A stretch of 64,000 bases of DNA from RH-AL1 sp965214415. Lineage in GTDB: Bacteria > Pseudomonadota > Alphaproteobacteria > Rhizobiales > Beijerinckiaceae. The notes beneath the pieces are model-generated. The model saw only the letters and a list, made by a program, of their open reading frames with translations, did not search any database and was not told the DNA's origin. Shown here one piece after another: positions 7,999 to 17,351 of this stretch (the first letter of the stretch is position 1; each line of letters opens with the position of its first letter). The position numbers and the translations under genes are program-made. The stretch is taken from NCBI GenBank assembly GCA_965214415.1, contig CBDCBQ010000003.1:2604001-2668000 (forward strand). Direction: 5' to 3'.

Positions 7999-8928
7999 AT
8001 GGCGCGTCGCGTTTTGCCTTTTGCCGCCCTGGCGGCCCTCGTCCTCGTCGTCGCCGGCTGCTCGCAGGGCGTCGAGCAGTCGCATCGGCCGGCATGGCGC
8101 CAGCAGGCGGAGGAGGCCTGCATCGCGCGCGGCCTCGTCCGTACCTCGCGCTATATCGCCCCGCGCGGCAGCTCGATCGACGGTCCCGGCATCTGCGGCC
8201 TGAGCCAGCCCTACATGGTCGGCGCGTTGTCCGACGATCGCGTCCAGCTCGACACGGTCGCCACCCTCGATTGCCCGATGATCGCCGCGCTCAACACCTG
8301 GGTCGCCGAGGTCGTGCAGCCCGACGCGCAGGCGCGCTTCGGCCAGCCGGTGGTGCAGATCGACACGATGGGCTCGTATTCGTGCCGCGCGATGAACGGC
8401 GCGGCCGGCGGCCACATCTCCGAACATGCGTTCGGCAACGCACTCGACGTCGCCGGCTTCCGCCTCGCCGACGGGCGCCGCATCACCGTTGTCCACGATT
8501 GGACCCAGGGCGACGACCAATCCAAGGCATTTTTGCGCGACGTGCACGCCGGCGCCTGCAGCTCGTTCACGACGGTGCTGGGGCCGGGCTACAACATCTT
8601 CCACTACAACCATATCCACGTCGATCTCGCCATGCACGGCGGCTCCTTGCGAGGGCAGAAGCACTATTGCAAGCCGGTGCCGCAAGAGAGCCGCCCGGGT
8701 CCCGCCCCCGATGGGCTGCCCGAGGCGCCGCAAGTCGAGGAGGAGCAGGACGTCGCCTCGAACGCCGCCCCGTCGAGCGGCCGCCGTGAGCGCGGCATGA
8801 CGCTGGGCGCCCCGCCGGCCTACGCCGGCGAAGGCCTGCCGCCGCGCGCCGAAAGCTATGCCGCGGCCCCCCGCGGTCCGGACGGCGCCCCCAGCGACTT
8901 CGACGTGACTTCGTCGATCAGGCGATAG
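7999..8928 (+). CDS. Extensin-like (ARB/peptidase M15-like fold) lipoprotein
   Basis: The product has a lipoprotein signal with lipobox VVAG-C at Cys21, so it should be anchored to a membrane facing the periplasm. The core (about residues 35-225) matches the extensin-like C-terminal family common in Rhizobiales: GGHISEHAFGNALDVAGFRL and YNIFHYNHIHVDLA, the latter two carrying His/Asp residues laid out as in M15/VanY-type metallopeptidases. That suggests a cell-wall role, but the family is not biochemically settled. The last 75 residues are Pro/Ala rich. It overlaps the convergent MFS gene by 11 bp at the stops. Confidence 0.85.
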   Translation: MARRVLPFAALAALVLVVAGCSQGVEQSHRPAWRQQAEEACIARGLVRTSRYIAPRGSSIDGPGICGLSQPYMVGALSDDRVQLDTVATLDCPMIAALNTWVAEVVQPDAQARFGQPVVQIDTMGSYSCRAMNGAAGGHISEHAFGNALDVAGFRLADGRRITVVHDWTQGDDQSKAFLRDVHAGACSSFTTVLGPGYNIFHYNHIHVDLAMHGGSLRGQKHYCKPVPQESRPGPAPDGLPEAPQVEEEQDVASNAAPSSGRRERGMTLGAPPAYAGEGLPPRAESYAAAPRGPDGAPSDFDVTSSIRR

Positions 8929-10117
8929 CCCGGCGCTCGGTCGCGTAAAAGACGATCGCGGCGAGCGGAAAGCAGACGCCGACCAGGCACGCCGCCGTCC
9001 AGCCGCCACGTGCGTAGGCGATGCCGGCGGCGAACGAGCCCGCCGCGCCGCCGAGGAAGAACAGCGCCAGATAGAGTCCATTGAGCCGCCCCCGCGCCTC
9101 CGCGCCGAGCGCGAAGATCTCACGCTGGCCGGTGACGAGCGTCGTTGCGACGGCGGCGTCGAGCACGAAGGCGGTGACGACGAGGATCGGCCAGGAGACC
9201 AGCGCGCCGCCGGCCAGCGCGGCGAGTAAGCTCAGCACGGCGAGCGCCAGCGCGACACCGGTGGCGAGCCGCGTGTGCCCCGCGTCTGCCGCCCGACCGA
9301 CGAACGGCGAAGCAAGCGCGCCACCCGCGCCGACCAGCGCGAATACGCCGATGCCGACCTGCGTGAAATGGAAGCGCGGCCCCTCGAGCAGCAGCGGCAC
9401 CGCCGTCCAGAACAGGCTGAAGCAGCCAAACATCGCGGCCTGATACGCGCTGCGGCGATGCAGCACCTTGGTATCGCGCAGCAGCGGGATCAGCGAGGCG
9501 AGCGCGCGCGAATACGGCATGCCCTGGGGACGGCGGCGCGGCAGTTTCGCGGCGAGGATCGCCGCCACGGCCGCGGTGGTGATTGCGCTCAGGGCGTAGA
9601 TACTGCGCACACCGAAGAGGTGCGCCGCGAAGCTCGCGGCCGGGCGCGACAGCATGATGCCAAACAGCAGTCCCGAGACGACGCTGCCGACCACCCGGCC
9701 GCGGGTTGCATCGGTTGCGAGGTGCCCTGCGAACGGCACGATGACCTGCACGGAGCTGGCCGACAGGCCGATCGCCAGCGAAGTCGCCAGGAAAACCGCC
9801 GCGGTCGGAGCGACGAACGCAGCGATGAGCGCCACGACGAGAACGACGAGCATCGTGAGGATGAGCCGCCGGTTCTCCAAGATATCGGCGAGCGGCACGA
9901 CGAGCAGCAGACCGGCCGCGTAGCCGAGCTGCGTCACGGTGACGAACAGTCCCGACGTCGTGACCGGCGTGCCGTAGGCCCGCGAAAGCAGGCCGACGAT
10001 CGGCTGCGAATAGTAGAGATTGGCGACGACAAACCCGCAGGCGGCCGCCAAAAGGAGGGTCAGGCCAAGCGGAACATTGTCGGTCTCGGCATTGCTCGGC
10101 GGGCTGGGTTGTATCAT
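8918..10117 (-). CDS. MFS transporter (arabinose-efflux / YnfM type)
   Basis: A 399-residue protein with about twelve membrane helices and the typical opening PLGLTLLLAAACGFVVANLYYSQP of the AraJ/YnfM-like drug:H+ antiporter group. PLADILENRRLILTM resembles the loop 2-3 motif A. It is likely an inner-membrane exporter with unknown substrate. The ATG at 10117 was chosen because it directly precedes this family start; the frame runs further upstream with no similarity. It is divergent from the short SDHAF4-like gene. Confidence 0.85.
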   Translation of the reverse strand: MIQPSPPSNAETDNVPLGLTLLLAAACGFVVANLYYSQPIVGLLSRAYGTPVTTSGLFVTVTQLGYAAGLLLVVPLADILENRRLILTMLVVLVVALIAAFVAPTAAVFLATSLAIGLSASSVQVIVPFAGHLATDATRGRVVGSVVSGLLFGIMLSRPAASFAAHLFGVRSIYALSAITTAAVAAILAAKLPRRRPQGMPYSRALASLIPLLRDTKVLHRRSAYQAAMFGCFSLFWTAVPLLLEGPRFHFTQVGIGVFALVGAGGALASPFVGRAADAGHTRLATGVALALAVLSLLAALAGGALVSWPILVVTAFVLDAAVATTLVTGQREIFALGAEARGRLNGLYLALFFLGGAAGSFAAGIAYARGGWTAACLVGVCFPLAAIVFYATERRAIA

Positions 10118-10236
10118 TGGCCGCCAGCCATACCTGTGTCCGCGTGGCCTGTCGCCCCATGCGGCGACAGGCCGGCCATGCAAACCGGCGGCCCCGCGCC
10201 GACCAGTTCTTACCCAAACCTTTCGAGGCGAAGATC

Positions 10237-10431
10237 TTGGCGAACACGAAAGACATTCCCGCGGGACGCGTGGTATCGGCCGCGGCGCAGCGCGCCTTGG
10301 CCGAGGCGAACGAACGCCGCAGGCAACGAGAGACGGCGGCGGAGCGGCCAAAAGAGATCGACGGGCGAGGCGGGTCCGAGCCGGTTCGCTACGGCGATTG
10401 GGAAGTGAAGGGCCTCGCGAGCGACTTTTAG
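10237..10431 (+). CDS. DUF1674 protein, SDHAF4-like succinate dehydrogenase assembly factor
   Basis: The 64-residue product ends in ERPKEIDGRGGSEPVRYGDW, then EVKGLASDF, the diagnostic C-terminal motif of DUF1674. The mitochondrial relative SDHAF4 helps flavinated SdhA enter complex II. I placed the start at a TTG (10237) with GAGG 8 bases upstream; the longer frame back to 10117 has no family similarity and overlaps the divergent MFS promoter. It may be expressed from the same region as the MFS gene. No sdh genes are in the window. Confidence 0.85.
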   Translation: MANTKDIPAGRVVSAAAQRALAEANERRRQRETAAERPKEIDGRGGSEPVRYGDWEVKGLASDF

Positions 10432-10482
10432 TCGAGACGGGATGTCGCCAATCGCGCTCGCCAGCGAGGTCGCGCGTCTCCT

Positions 10483-10791
10483 CTATGCATCTTCCCTCGC
10501 CATGCTCGGTTTCGGATCGAGCATGGCGCGCAAGCTCTCGATGCTCGTTGGCCGCACAGGACGGAAACCGCTCTCGTGGAAGGCCGGCTCGGTTCCTCCA
10601 ATGGGATTTTCGTTCACGATCTCGACCAACGTGAAGAAGACATCATCGGCTTGACGCACGGAGTCCGCGCGCACCTCTCGGATCGTGAAGACGTTTCCTT
10701 TCGTGGGGTAAAGCACGCTCGGCAGCGTCGCGTGCCAGTGCACGATGCTGACGACCCGCTGCCCAACGACATGCCAATCCTTCATCATCAC
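10483..10791 (-). CDS. Small conserved protein of unknown function
   Basis: The product is about 100 residues starting MMKDWHVVGQRVV, with KGNVFTIREV in the middle and a C-terminal GFRPVRPTSIESLRAML. I recall similar short proteins in rhizobial accessory and prophage regions, but cannot name a domain. A GGGGG run stands 8 bases before the start. It is convergent with the DUF1674 gene, 51 bp apart. No phage gene is next to it. Confidence 0.55.
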   Translation of the reverse strand: MMMKDWHVVGQRVVSIVHWHATLPSVLYPTKGNVFTIREVRADSVRQADDVFFTLVEIVNENPIGGTEPAFHESGFRPVRPTSIESLRAMLDPKPSMAREDA

Positions 10792-11291
10792 TGAAGCCCC
10801 CTGCCCGATCGCCTGCCTCTTCGAACGCGCTACAGCGTTGTCTCTGAACGTGTATTCGTAAGAGGATTCCCTTCGGCTGTCCTCCCGATTCTCCGCCGTC
10901 AGGAATCGGCGATGGGGCAGACCTACTTCGGCGATCTGTTTGGAGACGTGAGCCAGGCGGCCGCGACGGCATGCCTAGCGGCAGGTCGCGGCTCGCTTTG
11001 GCGTCGGCGTGGCGACGCCCCCTCCGGGCGATGCCGCGGCCGCGAAAGCTCTTCAGTCATACCGCGGCGCCACCGGCATCGATCCACTGTCTCCAACCGC
11101 CTATCCCCGTCTGCTTGAGTCGCCGCTGGTTTGAGCCGCGACGCCGGGTTATGACGAACGACCGATGGACAGAGGCTTGCGAACCCTTTGAAAGATAAAG
11201 AAGACGTGCTTTTGCATGTGCACAATACATTCACGCGGCGGACAGCGACATGCGCTGGTCCCTGCCACGCAATTCAGAGGGTAGTGGGACA
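10792..11291. other. 500-bp stretch with no convincing gene
   Basis: Short frames here have scattered Arg/Ser-rich translations and no recognisable motif. The last part must hold the promoter of the OFA-type transporter; I see no clear operator. Confidence 0.6.
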
Positions 11292-12968
11292 ATGACGGCA
11301 GTCGAGCATACGCTGGGCGGCACGGGCGCGGACGCCGGATTTCTGAGCCGCGAGCGCACCGTCGCCAAGCCCGGCTTCAACCGCTGGTTGGTGCCGCCGG
11401 CGGCGCTCTGCATCCATCTGTCGATCGGCATGGCCTACGCCTTGAGCGTGTTCTGGAAGCCGCTGGCCAAGGCGATCCCCAACGAGGATGTCGCCGCCTG
11501 CAAGGCGATCGGCTTCTTCCAGCTGCTGACCTCGACGACGTGCAACTGGCCGGACACGGTCACCGTCAAGGCGTTCGAGACGGCCATCGTGTTCCTCGGC
11601 ATCTCCGCCGCGCTGTTCGGCGGCTGGCTCGAGCGGGCCGGTCCGCGCAAGGCCGGCCTCGTCGCGGCTTTCTGCTGGGGCGGCGGCTTCATGGTCACCG
11701 CTCTCGCCGTGCACATCCACCAGCTGTGGCTGCTCTATCTCGGTCTCGGCGTGCTCGGCGGCATCGGACTTGGGCTCGGCTACATCTCGCCAGTGTCGAC
11801 CCTCATCAAGTGGTTCCCCGACCGGCGCGGCATGGCGACCGGCATGGCGATCATGGGCTTCGGCGGCGGCGCGATGATCGGCGCCCCGCTCGCGAACCTG
11901 CTGATGAGCGGTGGCACCGTGGTGCCCGGCTTCAACGTCGCCGGCTTCAAGTCGGCCACCGGCGCGCCCGGCGTCATGGAGACCTTCCTGACGCTCGGCA
12001 TCATCTACTTCATCGTCATGGTGATCGGCGCGCTGATGTATCGAGTGCCGCCGGAGAATTGGGCGCCCGAAGGCTTCGTCGCTCCGGCGAAGACCAACCG
12101 CCTCATCTCCGCCGGCGACGTCCATCTCGACGACGCGCACAAGACGCTGTCCTTCTGGATGATCTGGGGCGTGCTGTTCCTCAACGTGACGGCCGGTATC
12201 GCGGTGCTCTCCATCGCCTCGCCGCTGCTGCAGACGATCTTCGGGCCGTCCCTCGTCGGCCTCGCCGCCGGCACGACGCCAAACGCCGACCAGCTCAAGG
12301 CGATCGCCGCGGTCGCGGCCGGGTTCGTCGGCCTGCTGTCGCTGTTCAACATCGTCGGCCGCTTCTTCTGGGCGTCGACCTCCGACAAGATCGGCCGCAA
12401 GGCGACCTATTTCACCTTCTTCGTGCTCGGCATGATCCTCTACGCCTCGGTGCCGACCCTCGCCGACAAGGGCCTCAAGGGCCTGTTCGTCGGGGCGCTC
12501 TGCATCATCCTGTCGATGTACGGCGGCGGCTTCGCCACCGTGCCGGCCTATCTCGCCGACATCTTCGGCACCAAGTTCGTCGGCGCCATCCACGGCCGAC
12601 TGCTGACGGCGTGGTCGGCGGCGGGCGTCGTCGGCTCCGAGGTCATCGTCGGCGTGCGCGACCAGCAGATCGCCGCAGGCGTGCCGAAGACGCAGGTCTA
12701 CGACGCGGTGATGTATGTGATGGTCGGCATTCTCGCGCTCGGCTTCATCTGCAATCTCCTGATCAAGCCGGTCGACCCCAAGTGGCACATGGCGCCCGCC
12801 GGGGCTGCCGACCGCGGCGCGACACCGATGGCGTCGCGCACCTCGGCGCAGGGTATCGGCAAGGGCGGCCTGTCCGGCGCCGCGCTCGTGCCGTGGCTGA
12901 TCATCGCGATCCCGGTCGCCTGGGGCCTCTACAAGGCGCTGCTCAGCGCAGCCAAGATCCTGAGCTGA
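11292..12968 (+). CDS. MFS transporter of the oxalate/formate antiporter (OFA) family
   Basis: A 558-residue inner-membrane carrier with 12-14 helices. The opening FNRWLVPPAALCIHLSIGMAYALSVFWKPL, split here as the family's first helix, and GLGLGYISPVSTLIKWFPDRRG plus GRFFWASTSDKIGRK, are OFA signatures. Family members exchange oxalate for formate or carry other monocarboxylates. There is no frc or oxc gene nearby, so substrate is open; formate or oxalate would suit the serine-cycle genes at 31-36 kb. The ATG at 11292 is preferred over 11250 because it follows a purine-rich site. An inserted loop near residues 60-85 has two Cys. Confidence 0.85.
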   Translation: MTAVEHTLGGTGADAGFLSRERTVAKPGFNRWLVPPAALCIHLSIGMAYALSVFWKPLAKAIPNEDVAACKAIGFFQLLTSTTCNWPDTVTVKAFETAIVFLGISAALFGGWLERAGPRKAGLVAAFCWGGGFMVTALAVHIHQLWLLYLGLGVLGGIGLGLGYISPVSTLIKWFPDRRGMATGMAIMGFGGGAMIGAPLANLLMSGGTVVPGFNVAGFKSATGAPGVMETFLTLGIIYFIVMVIGALMYRVPPENWAPEGFVAPAKTNRLISAGDVHLDDAHKTLSFWMIWGVLFLNVTAGIAVLSIASPLLQTIFGPSLVGLAAGTTPNADQLKAIAAVAAGFVGLLSLFNIVGRFFWASTSDKIGRKATYFTFFVLGMILYASVPTLADKGLKGLFVGALCIILSMYGGGFATVPAYLADIFGTKFVGAIHGRLLTAWSAAGVVGSEVIVGVRDQQIAAGVPKTQVYDAVMYVMVGILALGFICNLLIKPVDPKWHMAPAGAADRGATPMASRTSAQGIGKGGLSGAALVPWLIIAIPVAWGLYKALLSAAKILS

Positions 12969-13333
12969 GGCGGCCTCCGGCTGGGTGACGCACGCGTGAT
13001 CGCGCGCCACCCTGCCGCCGCGTTCGGGCCGTTGCGGCGCCCCAACCGGGCGCCAGGGTCGGATCGTCGCCGCACACCCCGCGACCACGTCTTCGGACCG
13101 TCAGCCCCCCAGCCCGCCGGGGACGCAGTCGCGGGGATCGACAGGTAAGCGCGCGACATCGGGTCGGCCAGGGGGCGTTCGCTCCGGCCGACCCGTCTCC
13201 TATCAGGTGCCGTCTCCGGTCAGCCCGCGAGACGCCGATCCCCGCGCCTAGCTTGAATCTCGATCATCCGAGGCGATATCAGCGCCATGGTTGCACTGGC
13301 GCATTCGCGCGCGATGGACGGAGTATGTTCTGC
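12969..13333. other. 365-bp intergenic stretch before htpG
   Basis: No coding region is supported. No sigma-32-like promoter could be confidently picked by eye. Confidence 0.55.
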
Positions 13334-15361
13334 ATGACGACCGGCGAGGGAGAGACCGCCAACGCGCCGACGGGGGCGACGCCGGAGGGCACGATCACCG
13401 ACCCGCCGCGCGCGAACGGGACGACGCACGTCTTCCAGGCCGACGTCGCCCGCCTGCTGCACCTCATGGTGCACTCGGTCTATTCCGAACGCGATATCTT
13501 CCTGCGCGAGCTGATCTCGAACGCGGCGGATGCCTGCGAGAAGCTGCGCTACGAATCGATCGCCGAGCCGGCCCTCGTCCAGGACGGCCAGCCATTCGGC
13601 ATCACGATCGCCATCGACAAGGACGCCAAGACGCTATCCGTCTCCGACAACGGCATCGGCATGTCCGAGCAGGATCTGACCGGCGCCCTGGGGACGATCG
13701 CCTCGTCCGGCACCCGCGCCTTCCTCGACAAGATCGCCGCGAGCAAGGGCACGACGCAGGACAGGACGAAGGATGAGGGCGAGACGTCCGAAAAGGCGTC
13801 CGACCTCATCGGCCAGTTCGGCATCGGCTTCTACTCGGCCTTCATGGTGGCGGACGAGGTCGAGGTCGACACGCGGCGCGCCGGCGGCGACTTCGCCTAC
13901 CGCTGGACCTCCGACGGCAAGGGCTCCTACGCGATCGCGCCGCTCGGGCTCGACGCAGCGCCGGTGCGTGGCACACGGGTGACGCTGCATCTGAACGACG
14001 AGTCGCAAAGCTACCTCGAGCCCTACACGCTCGAGCGGATCGTCCGCGAGCACTCCGGCGCCATCGCCGTGCCGATCAATATGCTCGAGGCGGCGGCCGA
14101 TGAGCCAAAGAGCTTGTCCGAGGGGACGGCATTATGGGCGAAGCCGAAGAGCGCGGTGACGCCGGAGCAATACAAGGAGTTCTACAACAATCTCGCCGGC
14201 CAGTTCGACGAACCGGCACTGACCGTGCACTGGCGCGCCGAGGGCCGCCACGAGTACACGGTGCTCGCCTTCGTGCCGGGCTCGCGCCCGTTCGACCTGT
14301 TCGATCCCGGCCGCAAGGGAAAGGCCAAGCTCTACGTGCGCCGCGTGCTGATCTCGTCGGACGCCGAGATCGTGCCGAACTGGCTGCGTTTCGTGCGCCT
14401 CGTCGTCGATTCGGCCGACCTGCCGCTCAACGTCTCGCGCGAGCTGATCCAGGAAAGCGCCGTCTTCGCGGCCATCAAGAAGGGTGTCGCCAATCGCATC
14501 GTCCAGGAGCTCACAAAGTTCGCCGAGAGCGACAAGGAGAAGTTCGACCAGGTGTGGGAGAACTTCGGCGGCGTCATCAAGGAGGGTCTCTACGAGGATC
14601 CCGAGCGCCGCGACGCGATCTACAAGATCGCCCGTTTCGCCACCTCGAGCCACCCCGACGGCAAGCGCACGCTGGCCGACTACGTGGCGGGGCTGAAGGA
14701 GAACCAGACGTCGATCTACTACATGCTCGGCGAGGACCTGAAGCGCCTGCAGGCAAGCCCGCAGCTCGAGGGATTCGCTTCTCGCGGGATCGAGGTGCTG
14801 CTGCTGCCCGATCCGATCGATGCGTTCTGGGTCGGCAGCGCGGCCGGCTTCGAGGGCAAGCCGTTCAAGTCGATCTCGCAGGGCGCGTCCGACATCAAGG
14901 ACATCCCGCTCTCTGAGGGCAAGGAGACGCCATCCGCCGAGGCGACGCCGGCGCAGGCCTCGCTGTTCGCGCTGATGAAGCAGACACTCGGCGACCAGGT
15001 GGAGGACGTCCGCGCGTCGGACCGGCTGTCGGAAAGTCCGGCCTGTCTCGTCGCCCAGGACCGCGGTCTCGATCTGCGGCTCGAGCGAATGCTGGCCGAG
15101 CACGGCCAGCTCGGCCAGGCGACGAAGCCGGTTCTCGAGGTGAACCCGACGCATCCGCTGATCGGCGCGCTCGCCGCCCATGTCGGGGGCAACAATGTCG
15201 GGGGCAACAATGTCGAGGCGACCAACAGGGCGGCGTTCGAGGACATCGTCTGGCTGTTGCTAGACGAGGCGCGCCTGATGGAAGGCGAGAAGCCGGCCGA
15301 TGCCGCGGGCTTTTCGGCCCGATTGACGCGCGTGCTGACGAAGGCGGCGCAGGTGGCGTAA
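13334..15361 (+). CDS. htpG: Molecular chaperone HtpG (Hsp90)
   Basis: Hsp90-type ATP-dependent chaperone of the cytoplasm. The GHKL ATPase domain is intact: FLRELISNAADACEKLRY, SDNGIGM and GQFGIGFYSAFMVAD. The middle domain has VLISSDAEIVPNWLRFVR and PLNVSRELIQES, and the dimerisation region follows. At 675 aa it is longer than the usual ~620-640, partly from a 40-residue N-terminal extension before THVFQADVARLLHLM. GGAG lies 10 bases before the ATG at 13334; 13325 is also possible. Near the C terminus a 15-bp duplication encodes a repeated VGGNN. Confidence 0.95.
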   Translation: MTTGEGETANAPTGATPEGTITDPPRANGTTHVFQADVARLLHLMVHSVYSERDIFLRELISNAADACEKLRYESIAEPALVQDGQPFGITIAIDKDAKTLSVSDNGIGMSEQDLTGALGTIASSGTRAFLDKIAASKGTTQDRTKDEGETSEKASDLIGQFGIGFYSAFMVADEVEVDTRRAGGDFAYRWTSDGKGSYAIAPLGLDAAPVRGTRVTLHLNDESQSYLEPYTLERIVREHSGAIAVPINMLEAAADEPKSLSEGTALWAKPKSAVTPEQYKEFYNNLAGQFDEPALTVHWRAEGRHEYTVLAFVPGSRPFDLFDPGRKGKAKLYVRRVLISSDAEIVPNWLRFVRLVVDSADLPLNVSRELIQESAVFAAIKKGVANRIVQELTKFAESDKEKFDQVWENFGGVIKEGLYEDPERRDAIYKIARFATSSHPDGKRTLADYVAGLKENQTSIYYMLGEDLKRLQASPQLEGFASRGIEVLLLPDPIDAFWVGSAAGFEGKPFKSISQGASDIKDIPLSEGKETPSAEATPAQASLFALMKQTLGDQVEDVRASDRLSESPACLVAQDRGLDLRLERMLAEHGQLGQATKPVLEVNPTHPLIGALAAHVGGNNVGGNNVEATNRAAFEDIVWLLLDEARLMEGEKPADAAGFSARLTRVLTKAAQVA

Positions 15362-15376
15362 GGCGCAGCGTTCGGT

Positions 15377-15690
15377 CTACGCCGGCGCTGTCCAGTCCTC
15401 GACCGCGAGGCCGCTCTCCCGATCCGCTCCATCGCTGCCCGTAGCGAGGCGTCGTGCGTGGCAGCCGTGCTGTCCCACGGCATGATGTCGACGCGCACGA
15501 GGAACTCCTAGATCGATCGCCGGAACCGCGCATTGTCCGGGCGCCGGACGACACCGAACCTCAGCTCGGCCTCGGTGATCGCCGAGATGCACGTGGGGGC
15601 GACCGGGGCGTCCGACACCCGCCGCGACACGGCGGGATGTCCTTTGACGAGGTCGCTCACCGTGTTCGTGTCGAGCGCGGTGAGGCTCAC
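15377..15690 (-). pseudogene. Broken VapC-type PIN-domain toxin
   Basis: Translation starts at a GTG overlapping the vapB stop (GTGA). It begins MSLTALDTNTVSDLVKGHP and continues AITEAELRFG, giving the first two acidic PIN residues (Asp7 and a Glu). A TAG at 15508-15510 stops it after RFRRSI; the same frame goes on EFLVRVDIMPWDSTAATH and AAMERIGRA. The next ~35 residues, including the third acidic site (usually in an MLIAAHAL-like helix), are deleted, and the end SGLAVEDWTAPA is in another frame. One nonsense change plus one deletion means the toxin is dead. Confidence 0.85.
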
Positions 15691-15947
15691 TCCTCCCAGC
15701 CGTCGAACGGGTCACGCGTCGACGGTGTTTGATTCCGCTCCGCGGGGCTCAGAAAATCGCCCGGGATTTCCACGCCGCGCAAGGCTTCGAAGAAACCGTC
15801 CCAGGTGGTGGGCTTGCGCGACAGGATGACGTCGCCGGTCTCTGGATTCTTGCGGATGTAAACCTCGTCGGTGTCGAACCGGAACGCGGCGGGCAGCCGC
15901 ACCGCCTGGCTGCGGCCGTTCTTGAAGAGCTTGGCTCGCTGGTCCAT
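15687..15947 (-). CDS. vapB: VapB-type antitoxin (AbrB/SpoVT fold), intact
   Basis: The 86-residue product begins MDQRAKLFKNGRSQAVRLPA, the classic swapped-hairpin AbrB DNA-binding start of VapB antitoxins, with VYIRKNPETGDVILSRKP following. The C-terminal half (WDGFFEALRGVEIPGDF) would wrap the toxin. It overlaps the vapC start by four bases, as usual for these operons. Because VapC is broken, it is an orphan: it may still bind its own promoter or neutralise a related toxin encoded elsewhere. Confidence 0.88.
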   Translation of the reverse strand: MDQRAKLFKNGRSQAVRLPAAFRFDTDEVYIRKNPETGDVILSRKPTTWDGFFEALRGVEIPGDFLSPAERNQTPSTRDPFDGWEE

Positions 15948-16063
15948 GAAAGCCTCTCCGCGATAGACCATGATGTATGCCATGGCAGATCGCAGGGCTA
16001 TCGCCTGCGCTGCGCCGCTCACGCCCCGCGCGTGACGACGCGCGACGATCGGAGACGTAGCGC

Positions 16064-16954
16064 ATGCATCCGCGAGACTCCGGCCTCGCCGCCGAGCTAT
16101 CGCCGCAGACGCGGAGGGACCGCGCCCGCGCCGAGCTGGCCGCGCTGCTCGCGCATGTCGGGATCGCCAGTGCCGAGCTCGATGCGCGCCTGCTCGTCCA
16201 GGCCGCCTGCGGCATCGATCATGCCGGCCTCATCCGTGATCCCGCGACGCCGCTCGGCCAGGCCGCCGCGAACACCCTCAGCTCGCTGGGGGTACGTCGC
16301 ATGTCCGGCGAGCCGGTCTCGCGCGTCCTCGGGCGCCGCGAATTCTGGGGACTTCAGTTCGCGATCGGGCCGGGCGTGCTCGACCCACGGCCGGACACCG
16401 AGGGTGTCGTCGGCGCGGTGTTGGATGCTGTCGGCGGCCGCCGCGATGCGCCGTTGCGCATCCTCGATCTCGGCACCGGCTCCGGCGCCATTCTCTGCGC
16501 GCTGCTGGACGAGCTGCCTGGTGCTTACGGTGTCGGCATCGACCGCTCGCTCGCGGCCTGCCGCGTCGCGCGCGCTAACGCCGCCGCGCTGGGGCTCGGC
16601 GCCCGGGCCGCCATCGTTTGTGGATCGTGGTCCGACGCTATCGCCGCGCGATACGACATCGTCGTCGCGAATCCACCCTACATCCCGAGCGGCGACATCG
16701 CCGGCCTCGCACGCGAGGTGCGCGAGCACGACCCGATCCGCGCGCTGGACGGGGGGACCGACGGGCTCGAGGCCTATCGCGCGATCGTGCCGCGACTGGC
16801 CGGGCTGCTGGTGCCGGGCGGGGTCGCCGCGCTCGAGTGCGGGTGGGATCAGGGTCGGATGGTGGCGGATCTGCTCGCGACCGGCCTTGTCGAGACGCGG
16901 GTCCTGAAGGACCTCGCCGGCCATGACCGTGTCGTCATCGGGCAAGTGGCCTGA
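16064..16954 (+). CDS. prmC: Peptide chain release factor N5-glutamine methyltransferase
   Basis: PrmC methylates the Gln of the GGQ loop in release factors RF1/RF2. The 296-residue protein has the N-terminal helical recognition domain and a Rossmann SAM domain: ILDLGTGSGAI for SAM binding and the catalytic NPPY at residues 203-206 in VVANPPYIPSGDI. In many Rhizobiales prmC sits between prfA and a DUF4167 gene. Here the DUF4167 gene follows 397 bp downstream, but prfA is missing upstream, where vapBC and htpG lie. Confidence 0.92.
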   Translation: MHPRDSGLAAELSPQTRRDRARAELAALLAHVGIASAELDARLLVQAACGIDHAGLIRDPATPLGQAAANTLSSLGVRRMSGEPVSRVLGRREFWGLQFAIGPGVLDPRPDTEGVVGAVLDAVGGRRDAPLRILDLGTGSGAILCALLDELPGAYGVGIDRSLAACRVARANAAALGLGARAAIVCGSWSDAIAARYDIVVANPPYIPSGDIAGLAREVREHDPIRALDGGTDGLEAYRAIVPRLAGLLVPGGVAALECGWDQGRMVADLLATGLVETRVLKDLAGHDRVVIGQVA

Positions 16955-17351
16955 CGCACAGGCAACACCTCCGCCGGAAGATCCCGTCCATCTCCATGAA
17001 TCGAGAACGAAAGCTCTTGGCGTTCGCGGAGAATGCGCGTACATACCGCTCAAAGACAGTCTCTCGCCGTCACTTGACGCAGCGGTTGACGTCCAAGTCA
17101 TCTCGCTCTACCGCGACGTTGCGGGTTGCGAGTGTCGAGCTGCCATTGTTGGATATGAATGGTCCGCTTGGTCGAGCGTTTGGCCGCCATGAGCGCGTAG
17201 CCGAGCGTCTTACGTGATCGTCAGTCCGCGGCGCACATCCGGTGCGCTGTCCGAGGCATGAGCTGCGCCGCCCATCCCAAACTTCTCATCAAGCGACCGG
17301 CGCAATCGGTGCCTCGCAAACTTAAGAGCCGATGCCATTCAAGGATCATCG
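16955..17351. other. 397-bp stretch with no supported gene
   Basis: Short frames at 16996-17217 have no recognisable similarity. It separates prmC from the DUF4167 gene, which are often close together in relatives. Confidence 0.55.

Noticed and set aside
10912..11249. Short plus- and minus-strand frames before the OFA-type gene
   Set aside because: Random-looking Arg/Ser/Pro-rich translations, no start site with a clear ribosome site.
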